Shown here piece after piece: positions 23,170-33,249 of a DNA stretch of 64,000 nucleotides; position 1 is the stretch's first letter, and every line of letters begins with the position of its first letter. Source of the stretch: Massilistercora timonensis (lineage in GTDB: Bacteria; Bacillota; Clostridia; Lachnospirales; Lachnospiraceae); the NCBI RefSeq assembly GCF_900312975.1, contig NZ_LT990039.1, positions 1,054,001 to 1,118,000 on the forward strand, in the 5' to 3' direction. A program made the position numbers and the translations under genes. A model generated the notes under the pieces. It was not told the DNA's origin and made no database searches. It saw only the letters and a program-made list of their open reading frames with translations.

Positions 23170-23366
23170 ATACGGCGGTATCGGGGAGGTATCGCCGTGT
23201 CCATTTTTATTTACTGTAACCCGCCTAATGCTTTGCGGTCAAAAAAAGCTATGCTCCGCAAGCGGGATATTCCGGCTATGAATGTGAACTGTCAATACAT
23301 TTAGCTACTGCTTACATTTCCTTTGCGCCCGTCCGCGTCTTGCGGACGGGCGCATTTTGCTTTTTT
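23170..23366 (+). other. Non-coding stretch with two hairpins
   Basis: No gene is visible between 23090 and 23487. GGATACGGCG/CGCCGTGTCC forms a hairpin near 23170-23203. GCGCCCGTCCGC/GCGGACGGGCGC (23325-23353) followed by a T-rich tail is a terminator-like hairpin just before the sigma factor gene. Confidence 0.5.
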
Positions 23367-23487
23367 CAACTTTTTTCTGAAAAGCGCACTCAAGAGCCAT
23401 CTCCCGAACGGGTACGGAGCGAAAGGGGCAGAGAGGACAAGCCCTTAACTCCCGTCCTCTACTCCACGCGGGAAGGAGGTGAACTCT

Positions 23488-23925
23488 ATGGAGCTATCTT
23501 CTTCCGACAAGGAAAGAATACAACATCAGTACGACGCATTAGCAAAGAAAACTTTGGTCGGCGAAGCGAAAAGCCACCGTCGCACTCTTGCGAAACGCGC
23601 AGCACGCGAAGTTACTTTTTCGGATTTGAGCGAAAGCGAACTCGCGCAGCTTTTCACAACGGACGAATACGAAAGCGATTATTTCCGTTTTCAAGTGTCC
23701 GGCTTTGATGTACTCGTCAAAAATGAACTGCTTGCCGAAGCCCTTAACGCTTTGCCCGAAAGGAAACGCGACATTATCCTTTTGTCCTACTTCTTGGATA
23801 TGAGCGACGCGGAAATTGGCGAACTGCTGAATGTTGTACGCACGACGGTTTTCCGGCACAGGAAATCCGCGCTTGCGAAAATCAAACAGTATTTGGAGGG
23901 AAAAGCAGATGATGAATACCGTTAG
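23488..23925 (+). CDS. Sigma-70-like factor of conjugative elements
   Basis: A 145-residue protein. The C-terminal region 4 helix-turn-helix is ALPERKRDIILLSYFLDMSDAEIGELLNVVRTTVFRHRKSALAKIKQYL. Tn916-type elements carry such a factor to regulate transfer or excision genes. The ATG at 23488 follows GGAAGGAGGTG; an in-frame GTG nine bases upstream overlaps that site. It overlaps the next HTH gene by 17 bases. Confidence 0.85.
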   Translation: MELSSSDKERIQHQYDALAKKTLVGEAKSHRRTLAKRAAREVTFSDLSESELAQLFTTDEYESDYFRFQVSGFDVLVKNELLAEALNALPERKRDIILLSYFLDMSDAEIGELLNVVRTTVFRHRKSALAKIKQYLEGKADDEYR

Positions 23926-24151
23926 GAAGTCTGAAAATCTGTTGCCGTTCCCTGTCATTTCCGCAGCGGCAAACGGCGACACAACCGCCATGTGCGCGAT
24001 CTTGAAGCACTACGAGGGTTACATAGCGAAACTTTGTACCCGCACGCTGAAAGACGACGCGGGCAATACCTATTCCTATGTGGACGAGGAAATGCGTAAC
24101 AGGCTGCAAGTGCGCCTTATTACCCGCACCCTTGCTTTTCATGTAGGATAA
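23909..24151 (+). CDS. Helix-turn-helix domain protein (Tn916 Orf8-like)
   Basis: A protein of about 80 residues with FPVISAAANGDTTAMCAILKHYEGYIAKLCTR and DEEMRNRLQVRLITRTLAF, the typical small partner encoded after the element sigma factor. Ribosome-binding site GGAGGG precedes two adjacent ATG codons; either may be used. Role is presumed regulatory for element transfer. Confidence 0.8.
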   Translation: MMNTVRKSENLLPFPVISAAANGDTTAMCAILKHYEGYIAKLCTRTLKDDAGNTYSYVDEEMRNRLQVRLITRTLAFHVG

Positions 24152-24156
24152 TCTTT

Positions 24157-24206
24157 TAGCCCATGCGGGGAGCGTGTCCCCTTTCCACGCTTCCCGTTAT
24201 GGGCTA
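24157..24206 (+). terminator. Terminator after the sigma/HTH pair
   Basis: TAGCCCAT pairs with ATGGGCTA, with GGGAGCGTG/CACGCTTCCC inside, then ATTTG. Confidence 0.65.
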
Positions 24207-24609
24207 TTTGTCGTTCCGCAAAAGCATATCCGCTGTTGATGTGCTTTTGCAGGCCGACAAAGCCTATTGTTCTTTGACAAAGAAAGCGGCCTTTGGTGCG
24301 CAGCATAACAGGCAAACGGGTACATTCCGTCTGTACCGAGCCAGTCGGCGGGTACGCCATGACAGCTTTTCCCCATAGGGGAAAAGCCGAGCGAGAACTA
24401 CCGCGCCGTAAAACAGGTTTAGCAGCTTGTGGGCGACGACATACAAGGCGGCACAATGATACTCCCGCGTTGAACACCCTCAAAGTATTGCGCGGCGCAC
24501 CCATAAGCATGGGCCGGGGTGAAACTCCCGTGAGGTTGCAGCTAACAACCGCCCGTTTTTGCCTTTTGACGAATATAGTTTATCCATACAGGAAAAGGAG
24601 GTTTTTCTA
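24207..24609 (+). other. Structured non-coding region before the tnpW-like gene
   Basis: About 400 bases without a credible gene. Perfect hairpins GCAAAAGCA/TGCTTTTGC (24218-24250) and GCTTTTCCCC/GGGGAAAAGC (24365-24387), and GGTAC/GTACC (about 24316), are the visible structures. It may be an untranslated leader or an origin. Confidence 0.4.
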
Positions 24610-24783
24610 ATGGATAAAAAACAGACAATTACAACCGAACGCAAAATAGGGAAAATCACCTATCTTGTTCAAGCGTTGCCGAGTGAAAAGGCAACCGATA
24701 CAATCCATAAAAAGATTGAGAAACTCATTGTAAAGGATTTGCAGAAAAAGCCCGGAAATCCGGGATTTTTAGCGTCCGAGTAG
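24610..24783 (+). CDS. TnpW-like small transposon protein
   Basis: A 57-residue protein with the pattern ERKIGKITYLVQALPSEKATDTIHKKIEKLI seen in TnpW proteins of Tn4451-like elements. Function is unknown. It precedes the large serine recombinase as in those elements. Ribosome-binding site AAAAGGAGG. Confidence 0.7.
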   Translation: MDKKQTITTERKIGKITYLVQALPSEKATDTIHKKIEKLIVKDLQKKPGNPGFLASE

Positions 24784-24860
24784 TGCATTAGGCGGCGGGA
24801 TATGGTATAATGATAGCAACACATTATACCTGTTTATTCGGCTGTCGGAAAGGAGGACTA

Positions 24861-26757
<1,897 letters not shown>

Positions 26758-26952
26758 CTATTCCGTGGTTTCATTGTACCACGGAACGGCGGGGGCTGTA
26801 CAGCGGCAAAAGCGTTAAATTTGCTTCTTTACAGCTTTTCAATTTTCCGATTTTTATGGTATGGGTTGTCGTCCCATATTTGCAGTAGAAAAGTTCATAA
26901 CTCCGTGGTATACTCTGATTTAACAAAAAAATCAGAAGTTAAAGGAGAAAAC

Positions 26953-27153
26953 ATGAAGTATACAATAGATGAATTAACCGCGGCCAAAAGGCAAATTGAT
27001 TCAACTCTGCACAAGCTAAGAGAAACAGTAAAAACATTTGAATCAAAGGATAATTCCGAGCGTTATAAATCACAAATCACATTGGCAAAGAGAAGAATAA
27101 AAGCCTTTGAAATTGCAAATTATTTTATAGAGAATGAGATTAAGAATTGCTAA
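26953..27153 (+). CDS. Small helical element protein, unknown
   Basis: A 66-residue Lys/Glu-rich helical protein (KYTIDELTAAKRQIDSTLHK). It is preceded by GTTAAAGGAG and a possible TATACT -10 near 26910. I do not recognise a function. It is the only rightward gene in this module and ends before a hairpin terminator. Confidence 0.65.
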   Translation: MKYTIDELTAAKRQIDSTLHKLRETVKTFESKDNSERYKSQITLAKRRIKAFEIANYFIENEIKNC

Positions 27154-27175
27154 AGCACTTCCGATTTTCGTTCCA

Positions 27176-27206
27176 GCGGTCATGCTCCCTGGCATGGCCG
27201 CTTTTC
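27176..27206 (+). terminator. Terminator of the small gene
   Basis: GCGGTCATGC pairs with GCATGGCCGC and is followed by TTTTCC. Confidence 0.7.
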
Positions 27207-27217
27207 CATGCCCCGGT

Positions 27218-27412
27218 TCACGCCGGATAAGTCGGCTCCTGTGTAGCAGCGGCTTCCGCTTCCAGTACCCGCGCCATTTTGTCGGCGGCTGTGGTTGTGG
27301 TGTCTTTCTTGAAATAGCCGGACACGACAAGGACGGAATTGCCCATGCGGATTTCCGTCACACAGTCAGGGCGGCGGGTGGTGCGGGTGTCGTGCTGCTT
27401 GTTATCTGCCAT
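27218..27412 (-). CDS. TnpW-like small protein
   Basis: A 64-residue protein with RRPDCVTEIRMGNSVLVVSGYF followed by TTAADKMARVLEAE, the same layout as other TnpW-like proteins here. The ATG at 27412 follows AAAGGAGTATTGCC. It is the last gene of the leftward replication/mobilization operon. Confidence 0.65.
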   Translation of the reverse strand: MADNKQHDTRTTRRPDCVTEIRMGNSVLVVSGYFKKDTTTTAADKMARVLEAEAAATQEPTYPA

Positions 27413-27426
27413 AGGCAATACTCCTT

Positions 27427-28269
27427 TCAGTCGGTAATCAGTTTCTTCATGCTCTCCATTTTCCGCTTGGCGGTTTCCTGCCGGAAGTTGTCGCCGGTAA
27501 AGCGTACCGGGACGCACATGGAAAGCAGGCGGTCATAAATCCGGGAATGGGCGGTGTCCTCCGGGTTGTGCAGGTCGTCCAGCGTAAGGTTGGTCGTGAC
27601 GATCAGCGGCTTGCCGCTGCGGTAACGGCTGTCAATCACATTGAACACCTGTTCCAGCCCGTATTCCGTCCCGCGTTCCATGCCGAAGTCGTCAAGGATC
27701 AGCAGCGGATAACGACAAAGGCGGGAAATGTACTCGTTGCGCCCCTCAAAGCTGGCGGCAAGGTCATTGAGGATAAGAGCAAAGTTCGTCATGCGGACGG
27801 GGATTTCTTTCTCCATGAGGGCGTTTGCAATACAGCCCGCAAGGTAGCTTTTCCCGGTTCCCACGCCGCCCCAGAACAGGCAGCCGATATTGTCGGCTCG
27901 CATATCCTCCCAGTGTTCCACATACCGGCGGACAATCCCGGCCTGCGGATTTCTGCCGTTGTCGTTCTCGAAAGTCCAGTCCCGCATGGTGGGGTCGGTA
28001 AAGCCCCGGCGTTTCAGTTCTTCCACGGTGTCAAGGTGTCTGCGCCGCTTTTCGGCGGCTTCCCGTTCCTCGCGGGCGGTTCTCTGGCAGTCGCACTCTG
28101 CCGGGTGGCGGTCGCGCCCGAAGATAGCGGCCTTATCCGGCGCAAAATAGGCTTCTTTCGGCTTGCGGCACTTGCCGCAGTACAGTAAACCGTCCTCGCC
28201 GGTGTAGTCCTCCGGCTCCGGGATGGTGGTCGTCATATTCTCCAAAACCGCGTTGATTTCATTCTTCAT
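27427..28269 (-). CDS. DnaC/IstB-like ATP-binding helicase loader
   Basis: A 280-residue protein. Residues 25-60 contain a zinc-finger-like CGKCRKPKEAY and CDCQR. Residues 110-270 are an AAA+ domain with Walker A WGGVGTGKSYLAGCI and Walker B LLILDDFGMER. Such proteins load the replicative helicase during element replication. The start overlaps the end of repA by four bases (28266-28269). Confidence 0.88.
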   Translation of the reverse strand: MKNEINAVLENMTTTIPEPEDYTGEDGLLYCGKCRKPKEAYFAPDKAAIFGRDRHPAECDCQRTAREEREAAEKRRRHLDTVEELKRRGFTDPTMRDWTFENDNGRNPQAGIVRRYVEHWEDMRADNIGCLFWGGVGTGKSYLAGCIANALMEKEIPVRMTNFALILNDLAASFEGRNEYISRLCRYPLLILDDFGMERGTEYGLEQVFNVIDSRYRSGKPLIVTTNLTLDDLHNPEDTAHSRIYDRLLSMCVPVRFTGDNFRQETAKRKMESMKKLITD

Positions 28270-29060
28270 AAACTCTCGCCCTCCTTGCATGAGTAGTCTG
28301 GTATGCCCTTTTTAGGGGCTTCCTTTTTGTCGTTCCCCGCCCATATCCGCAGGGCGGCGGCATAGTTCTGGTAGCTTTTCCCGTTGGCGGCAAGGTAGCG
28401 GCTCATTTCCTCGATGAACCGTTCCAGCCTGTCAGGGTACTCTGCCTGCAACTCGTCGTATTCGGTCTGTGACAGAAAAATATTTCCATATCGGCCATAG
28501 GGCGCGGACGGCCCCCCACTCACTCCCTTTGTTTGGCTCTCTGTAAGGTTGTTTATAGTAGTTTGGTTAGGGGACGGTTTTCCGACCATCATAAGGTCGG
28601 TTTTCTGACCATCAGTAGGACGGTTTTCCGGCTCTATGAGGGGCGGACTTCCGGCCATCAGTTGGTCTGAAAACTGTACCTGTGGCACTGGCGGTACTTT
28701 GACATAAAGCCGGTTCGGTGCGGAGAAGCCGCCCCGTTCCCGTTCCAACAGCCCCGCCGTGTCCAGTTCATTAAGCGCCCCCTTGATGGTGGTGCTGCCT
28801 TTATCCAGTATTTCTGCTATCTCCGCGATGGGATAGATAATATAAATCCTGCCCTCGTCGTCCAGCCACTTGTTTTTCTGGGAGAGGGTGGAACGGTCTA
28901 ACAGCAGCGAATACAGCAGCTTGGCGGTCTGTGAAATCTCCATTTTCAGCAGGAAACGGGGATACGGCAGATAGGCGGGCAGCCGCGTGTCTGCCCTGAT
29001 ATAATCAGCGATAGGATCACCTCCCTGTGTTCGGGTTGATTTTGGCGTATTGTCACGCAT
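28266..29060 (-). CDS. Replication initiator RepA N-terminal family protein
   Basis: A protein of about 264 residues with DYIRADTRLPAYLPYPRFLLKMEISQTAKLLYSLLLDRSTLSQKN, the RepA_N winged-helix signature, and a C-terminal helical part ending CKEGESL, shared with the RepA-like gene at 55287. The start at 29060 has only a weak ribosome-binding site; the frame is open upstream to 29117. It should start replication of the excised element. Confidence 0.8.
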   Translation of the reverse strand: MRDNTPKSTRTQGGDPIADYIRADTRLPAYLPYPRFLLKMEISQTAKLLYSLLLDRSTLSQKNKWLDDEGRIYIIYPIAEIAEILDKGSTTIKGALNELDTAGLLERERGGFSAPNRLYVKVPPVPQVQFSDQLMAGSPPLIEPENRPTDGQKTDLMMVGKPSPNQTTINNLTESQTKGVSGGPSAPYGRYGNIFLSQTEYDELQAEYPDRLERFIEEMSRYLAANGKSYQNYAAALRIWAGNDKKEAPKKGIPDYSCKEGESL

Positions 29061-29132
29061 TAAAACGCCGTTTCCGGGGGAAAAGGATAAATGTATCGCG
29101 TACCCTTTGACACCCACGAAAAAAGCCTTGAT

Positions 29133-29519
29133 TTATGCGGGTTTGAAAGGCTCTAAAGCGTGACATCTCTGCCTTTGTTTCCGCTTTCTCTCGGCGGCTT
29201 TGATTTTCTTCATGCGCCCGGCGCAGTCGGGGCAGTATTTTCCCCGGTTGGATTTGGGGACAAAGGCCGCCCCGCAGACGGCACACCGTTTCCGGCTTCC
29301 CCGGCACAAGAGGGCTGCGGCCAGCTCCCCGTCAAGGGGCAGGACAGCCACACGGAACCAGTGGCACATGAGGGAAAAGGAAATGCTCTGGACGCACACG
29401 CAAGGCTCCCCGTCGTCCAATAGCAGGCAGTTCCCCTCATCGTAGTTACAGCACTCATGTACCAGCCGCCGCGCCCGCCGGTGCTGGCGGTAGTCCATGT
29501 GGGGCAGGTTATCGCTCAT
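29133..29519 (-). CDS. Cysteine-rich VLP domain protein
   Basis: A 128-residue protein with LVHECCNYDEGNCLLLDDGEPCVC, the CHWFRVAVLPLDGELAAAL segment that names the family, and a C-terminal zinc ribbon (CAVCGAAF and YCPDCAGRMKKI). It is common beside relaxases in Firmicute elements; function is unknown. It overlaps the relaxase stop by 11 bases. Confidence 0.8.
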   Translation of the reverse strand: MSDNLPHMDYRQHRRARRLVHECCNYDEGNCLLLDDGEPCVCVQSISFSLMCHWFRVAVLPLDGELAAALLCRGSRKRCAVCGAAFVPKSNRGKYCPDCAGRMKKIKAAERKRKQRQRCHALEPFKPA

Positions 29520-31143
29520 GGCTCTGCTCCTTTCTGCGGTGCGGCTCGTCCCGGCGCAAAATCTGGTCGATGTTCCGCTTGACGGTCTGCAACTCCTTGA
29601 ACCGCTGTTTCTGTTCGTGATAGGTGTTATACAGGCCGTCTTTCTCGGAGATAAGCTGCTCGATCTCGGCCTGCAACGCTTTCCGGGCGGGCAGCTTGGT
29701 AATGCCATGCGCCTTGAAATACCGGGCTGCTGCGTCGGCTATGATAAAATCGCTCTCATGGGCCTGCCGGTATGCGGCGCGGGCTTTCTCGGATTTCTGT
29801 GCCCGCAGCCCGTCGCGGGCGGCCTTGGTCTGGGCGTAGGCCAACACCTGCCGCTGCAACTTCTTTTTCCCTTGCAGCTTCGTTTCCAGTGCTTTCAGTT
29901 CGCCGCTGGTCTGGCGCATTTTCTGATAGGCGGTGTCAACGGCGGCTTCTAACTGCTCCGGGGAAGTAAAGCCGTATTGCTGGTAGACGGACAGCGTTTT
30001 GGCGGCCTGCTTCAGATTGTGTATCTTCGCCCAGCGTTCATAGCCCCGGCCTTTGCCCTCGGCCATTTTCTGCTCAATGTCCACAAGCCGCTGCACTCCG
30101 TCCTGTTTCGGGGCGGCTATCTCGGCTCTGGCAACCTGCAAGCGGTCTTTTATGGTGCGTGGGGGATCGGGGGATCTGGCTGGCGCTTCGGCTGCTCTGG
30201 CGGCGTTTTGCTCTAAAACGGCAAAGACAGCGGCGCGGTCAAAATCGTCGCCCAGCTTCCGGGCGGTAATTGGCTTTGTCCTGTCCGGCGTGAGGTAGGA
30301 AAGCCGCCCCCGGCTCTCCTTGACGGTCACACCCTCCTGCAGCAACAGAGAGGAAAACTCGTCAAAGCTGGCGGCGGTGGCAAGGGCTTTCCGTAGGGTC
30401 TGCCGCAGCTTCTCCTTGTTCGTTTCAAACTTGGTCTGCCGGGGCGTGATACTATCGGCAATCATGGGGGCGTTCTGCTTGTCCAGCGCGGCCTGTCCCT
30501 TTTTCTGCGCCCAATACTCCCGGTCGGTGACGCGGTTCTTGCTGCCGTTCAAGAGGTCGATTTGATAAAGCCCCTCCCGGTGGCACATCTCCATGACTTC
30601 GGATTTGAAGTAGCGCAGGGCAGCGTCGGTACATCGGTGCTTGCAGCCGACTTTCGTATCGGCCGGCCTGTCCATGTAGGGCAGGAACGGCACTTCCTCA
30701 ATCCGCAGGCTGTTTATGACGATATGCACATGAATGTTGCCGCTGTGGTTATGCCCGTCCGGGTGGGTGCAGACAAGGGCCTGGTGGCCGGGAAAATGCT
30801 CTTTACAGAATTGTTCCCCCAACGCCTGCGCCCGGTCTACGGTCAGGCCGTTGTCCGGCCCGTCCCGCGGGTCAAAGCTGATGATGTAGTGGTGGCTTTT
30901 CACATCTTCCCGCCGCTGGTTTTTCTGATAGCGGAGATTGGCCCGCATACACGCAACGGCAAAATCCTCCCCGTCGCAGTTCAGCGTGGACAGCCGGTAG
31001 TCCTCGCGGGGGATAAGCCTGCCGGTTTCATCAAGGACGGGCTTCATGGTAAACTCGTCATGCTCAAAGAGAAGATATTGCTCGGCGGCTCCGTAGTCGG
31101 CGTTTTTAGAGTTGATATGCTTGAGTGTTGCCAACCGCGTCAC
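29509..31143 (-). CDS. Relaxase / mobilization nuclease
   Basis: A 544-residue relaxase. The nicking domain (1-200) holds the metal-binding HNHSGNIHVHIVINSLR (HxHxH type) and the DYGAAEQYLLFEHDEF N-terminus of the MobP-like group. The C-terminal half is coiled coil. It nicks oriT and pilots DNA. Its start overlaps mobC by 38 bases in another frame, so they are coupled. Confidence 0.9.
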   Translation of the reverse strand: MTRLATLKHINSKNADYGAAEQYLLFEHDEFTMKPVLDETGRLIPREDYRLSTLNCDGEDFAVACMRANLRYQKNQRREDVKSHHYIISFDPRDGPDNGLTVDRAQALGEQFCKEHFPGHQALVCTHPDGHNHSGNIHVHIVINSLRIEEVPFLPYMDRPADTKVGCKHRCTDAALRYFKSEVMEMCHREGLYQIDLLNGSKNRVTDREYWAQKKGQAALDKQNAPMIADSITPRQTKFETNKEKLRQTLRKALATAASFDEFSSLLLQEGVTVKESRGRLSYLTPDRTKPITARKLGDDFDRAAVFAVLEQNAARAAEAPARSPDPPRTIKDRLQVARAEIAAPKQDGVQRLVDIEQKMAEGKGRGYERWAKIHNLKQAAKTLSVYQQYGFTSPEQLEAAVDTAYQKMRQTSGELKALETKLQGKKKLQRQVLAYAQTKAARDGLRAQKSEKARAAYRQAHESDFIIADAAARYFKAHGITKLPARKALQAEIEQLISEKDGLYNTYHEQKQRFKELQTVKRNIDQILRRDEPHRRKEQSHER

Positions 31144-31504
31144 CTACTTTCTTGAGGACTTCATACTTGAGGACGGCAAGGTCGGATATGGCGGCGCGTA
31201 CCTCGCCGGAAAGGGTGTTGTAGGGTACGCCGTATTCGTTCAGATACCGGGCAATCTGATTGAGGTTGCCGCCGATCCTGCCGTACTCGGCTGTCAGCTT
31301 CCCGACAGCGGAAAGCAACTCGTCATTGACCGACGACACATGGACAACCGGGCGTATGGTCGCCCGCCGTATCGCCTGCCGGAGAAATTCGGACTGGCTG
31401 ATACCATAGGGCGCAAGCCGCGCTGTGAAGTCGGCATACTCATCTTCGGACAGCCGGGTTTTCACAACGCGGCTGCGGTGGGGCGTGTTGTATTTCTTTC
31501 GCAT
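31106..31504 (-). CDS. Relaxosome accessory protein MobC
   Basis: A 132-residue protein with a ribbon-helix-helix start (RVVKTRLSEDEYADFTARLAPYGISQSEFLRQAIRRA) and the MobC box GRIGGNLNQIARYLNE. It assists the relaxase at oriT. The ATG at 31504 follows AAAGGAGGTCACACC. Confidence 0.88.
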   Translation of the reverse strand: MRKKYNTPHRSRVVKTRLSEDEYADFTARLAPYGISQSEFLRQAIRRATIRPVVHVSSVNDELLSAVGKLTAEYGRIGGNLNQIARYLNEYGVPYNTLSGEVRAAISDLAVLKYEVLKKVGDAVGNTQAYQL

Positions 31505-31545
31505 GGTGTGACCTCCTTTCTCGCCCGTAAGGGCGCATGAGCAGG

Positions 31546-31700
31546 GTTTGGGGAAGGCACTCCCCAACAAGTTTCCCGCGAGGGGCAAAACTGCAGAATT
31601 GCGGATTTTGGCACCGTGGTAGAAACTTGCTCTCCGTGACTGCAAACTTTCTCTCACTTCCGTCCGCCACTTTTTTGGAAAACTGCAACCACAAAAGTTT
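31546..31700. other. Candidate oriT region upstream of mobC
   Basis: Intergenic DNA upstream of mobC carries the inverted repeat GTTTGGGGA/TCCCCAAC (31546-31568) followed by A+T-rich segments. This is the usual place for oriT of MobC/relaxase modules. The nick site is not identified. From 31700 to 31927 I see no gene. Confidence 0.35.
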
Positions 31701-31927
31701 GTTTCTCTTTTTCTGCTACTACTAATCCTGTAAAGGGCATTCCTGCCCGCTTTCGCTAAAATGACACCGGACGCAGTGGTTTCTACCCGGTGTTGGAGAA
31801 ATCCTTTCTCTTTGCCCTCTACTACGGGTAAATGCTCCAAATGCCAAACACCAGGGCAGAAAAATTCCCTCCTCGCTTACTACTACAACCGGCAGGGGGC
31901 AAAATGGCCGGGAGCGGAGCCGGACAA

Positions 31928-31964
31928 CAAAAAAAGCAGTAAATCTTTTTCAAGACTTACTGCT
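31928..31964 (-). terminator. Terminator of the sigma/HTH operon
   Basis: On the minus strand, AGCAGTAA pairs with TTACTGCT and is followed by TTTTTTTG. Confidence 0.75.
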
Positions 31965-32001
31965 TTCGCTGGCCGCGTCGGTGGCGGCTGGTATTCAGTT
32001 T

Positions 32002-32214
32002 TTATGACTTGTCCGGTGGTTCGTCAAGCCGGAACTTGAATTGACAGTCAATTAACCGCTGCTTTACATAGTCCTCCACCTCGGCGTTGACCTGCCCGTT
32101 CACTTTTGAGAAATAGCGGATATATCCGGCGTAGTGGAGCAGGACAGCGTTCACGGCTTCTGGGTCGCCCTCACGGGCTTTGAGGATTGTTTCATAGGGG
32201 AGAAGTCTACTCAT
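32002..32214 (-). CDS. Helix-turn-helix domain protein (Orf8-like)
   Basis: A 70-residue protein with LPYETILKAREGDPEAVNAVLLHYAGYI and VEDYVKQRLIDCQFKFRLD, a homologue in layout of the HTH protein at 23909. It overlaps the sigma factor gene by eight bases. Probably regulatory for the mobilizable element. Confidence 0.8.
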   Translation of the reverse strand: MSRLLPYETILKAREGDPEAVNAVLLHYAGYIRYFSKVNGQVNAEVEDYVKQRLIDCQFKFRLDEPPDKS

Positions 32215-32629
32215 ACCGGCTCACCCCCATTTCTTCGCGTAGCCGCTGCAAGGCAAGCTGGATATGCCGCCCCGCTGTGCTGCGTGACCGGCCAATACAC
32301 GCGCCGATCACGCGCTGCGGCTGGCGCAGAAAGTAATAGCGCAGGATTTCTTCCCGCGTCTGCTCCGGCAAAACAGAGATCGCGTCGGCAAGGGCGGCGT
32401 TGCAGAGCAGGACGGTCTGACCGCAGACGGTAAATGGGTATTCCTCGTCCGGCTCCGACGCGGCAAACTGGACAAACTTCTCGTTCATCAGATAGTCAAG
32501 GGAAACTTGCCGTTCCCATTGCCGTTTAAGCTTCAAAATCTTGTCCAAGGCGGCACAGCGGATAACAGTCTTGCAAAAGGCGTTGTACCTGCGCTGGATA
32601 TATTCTTGATAGGCTATCTGGTCGGTCAT
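32207..32629 (-). CDS. Sigma-70-like factor of a mobilizable element
   Basis: A 140-residue protein whose C-terminal helix-turn-helix is VLPEQTREEILRYYFLRQPQRVIGACIGRSRSTAGRHIQLALQRL. It starts at ATG 32629 after GAAAGGGGAA. It pairs with the HTH protein as in Tn916-like elements. Confidence 0.8.
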   Translation of the reverse strand: MTDQIAYQEYIQRRYNAFCKTVIRCAALDKILKLKRQWERQVSLDYLMNEKFVQFAASEPDEEYPFTVCGQTVLLCNAALADAISVLPEQTREEILRYYFLRQPQRVIGACIGRSRSTAGRHIQLALQRLREEMGVSRYE

Positions 32630-32896
32630 GGAAATTCCCCTTTCTGAATAATAGTGCGGGGCGGTGGCACTTCTTGCTGTCGCCCCTTGATTGCCTACCA
32701 GCAAAGGCGGGCGGGGCTGTCAACGGCTGCGCATATGCGCCGTTCATCTTGACCGTTGACTGGCTCGGCTGGGTTTGCTATTTACCCGACAAACTTGAAT
32801 TGAGATTTCATGTATTCCAAGGAATTTAATAATTGTTATATTTTATTATCAAATATCTCTCAAGCCCTTGAAAACACTAAGTTTATCGCAGGTGAG

Positions 32897-32976
32897 CTTT
32901 CCCTTATTGTTTCCCTTGTATTATATTGTCCCACCAGTGTTTACGAACTCTGATAAGGGCAAATACAAGGGCAAGA
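32897..32976. repeat. Orphan integrase arm-site array
   Basis: CTTTCCCTTATTGTTTCCC and, 55 bases later, AAGGGCAAATACAAGGGCAAG have the same layout as the sequence just after the intact integrase at 41057-41107. No integrase lies here, so this is probably the end of a lost related element. The rest of 32630-33249 has no gene that I can support. Confidence 0.45.
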
Positions 32977-33249
32977 AAATCCTATAAAACAGTATAACAC
33001 AAAATTAAAACGACATGGTGAACTGATTGAAATGCTTCTATTTTTTTAACGAATGATTGATTGAACGATAAGGAGATTTGATACGATGAGAACGATATTT
33101 GCAGAATACAATTCTTGACAGAAAATGTTAGCAGACTTATAATTATTCTGGTTTCAAATGATTCACAATTTTTGATGTACAATTTGATATTATAAATGAA
33201 AATACAGACATTTTGACACCTGAATTTTATAAAAAAGGAGTTTATCAAC

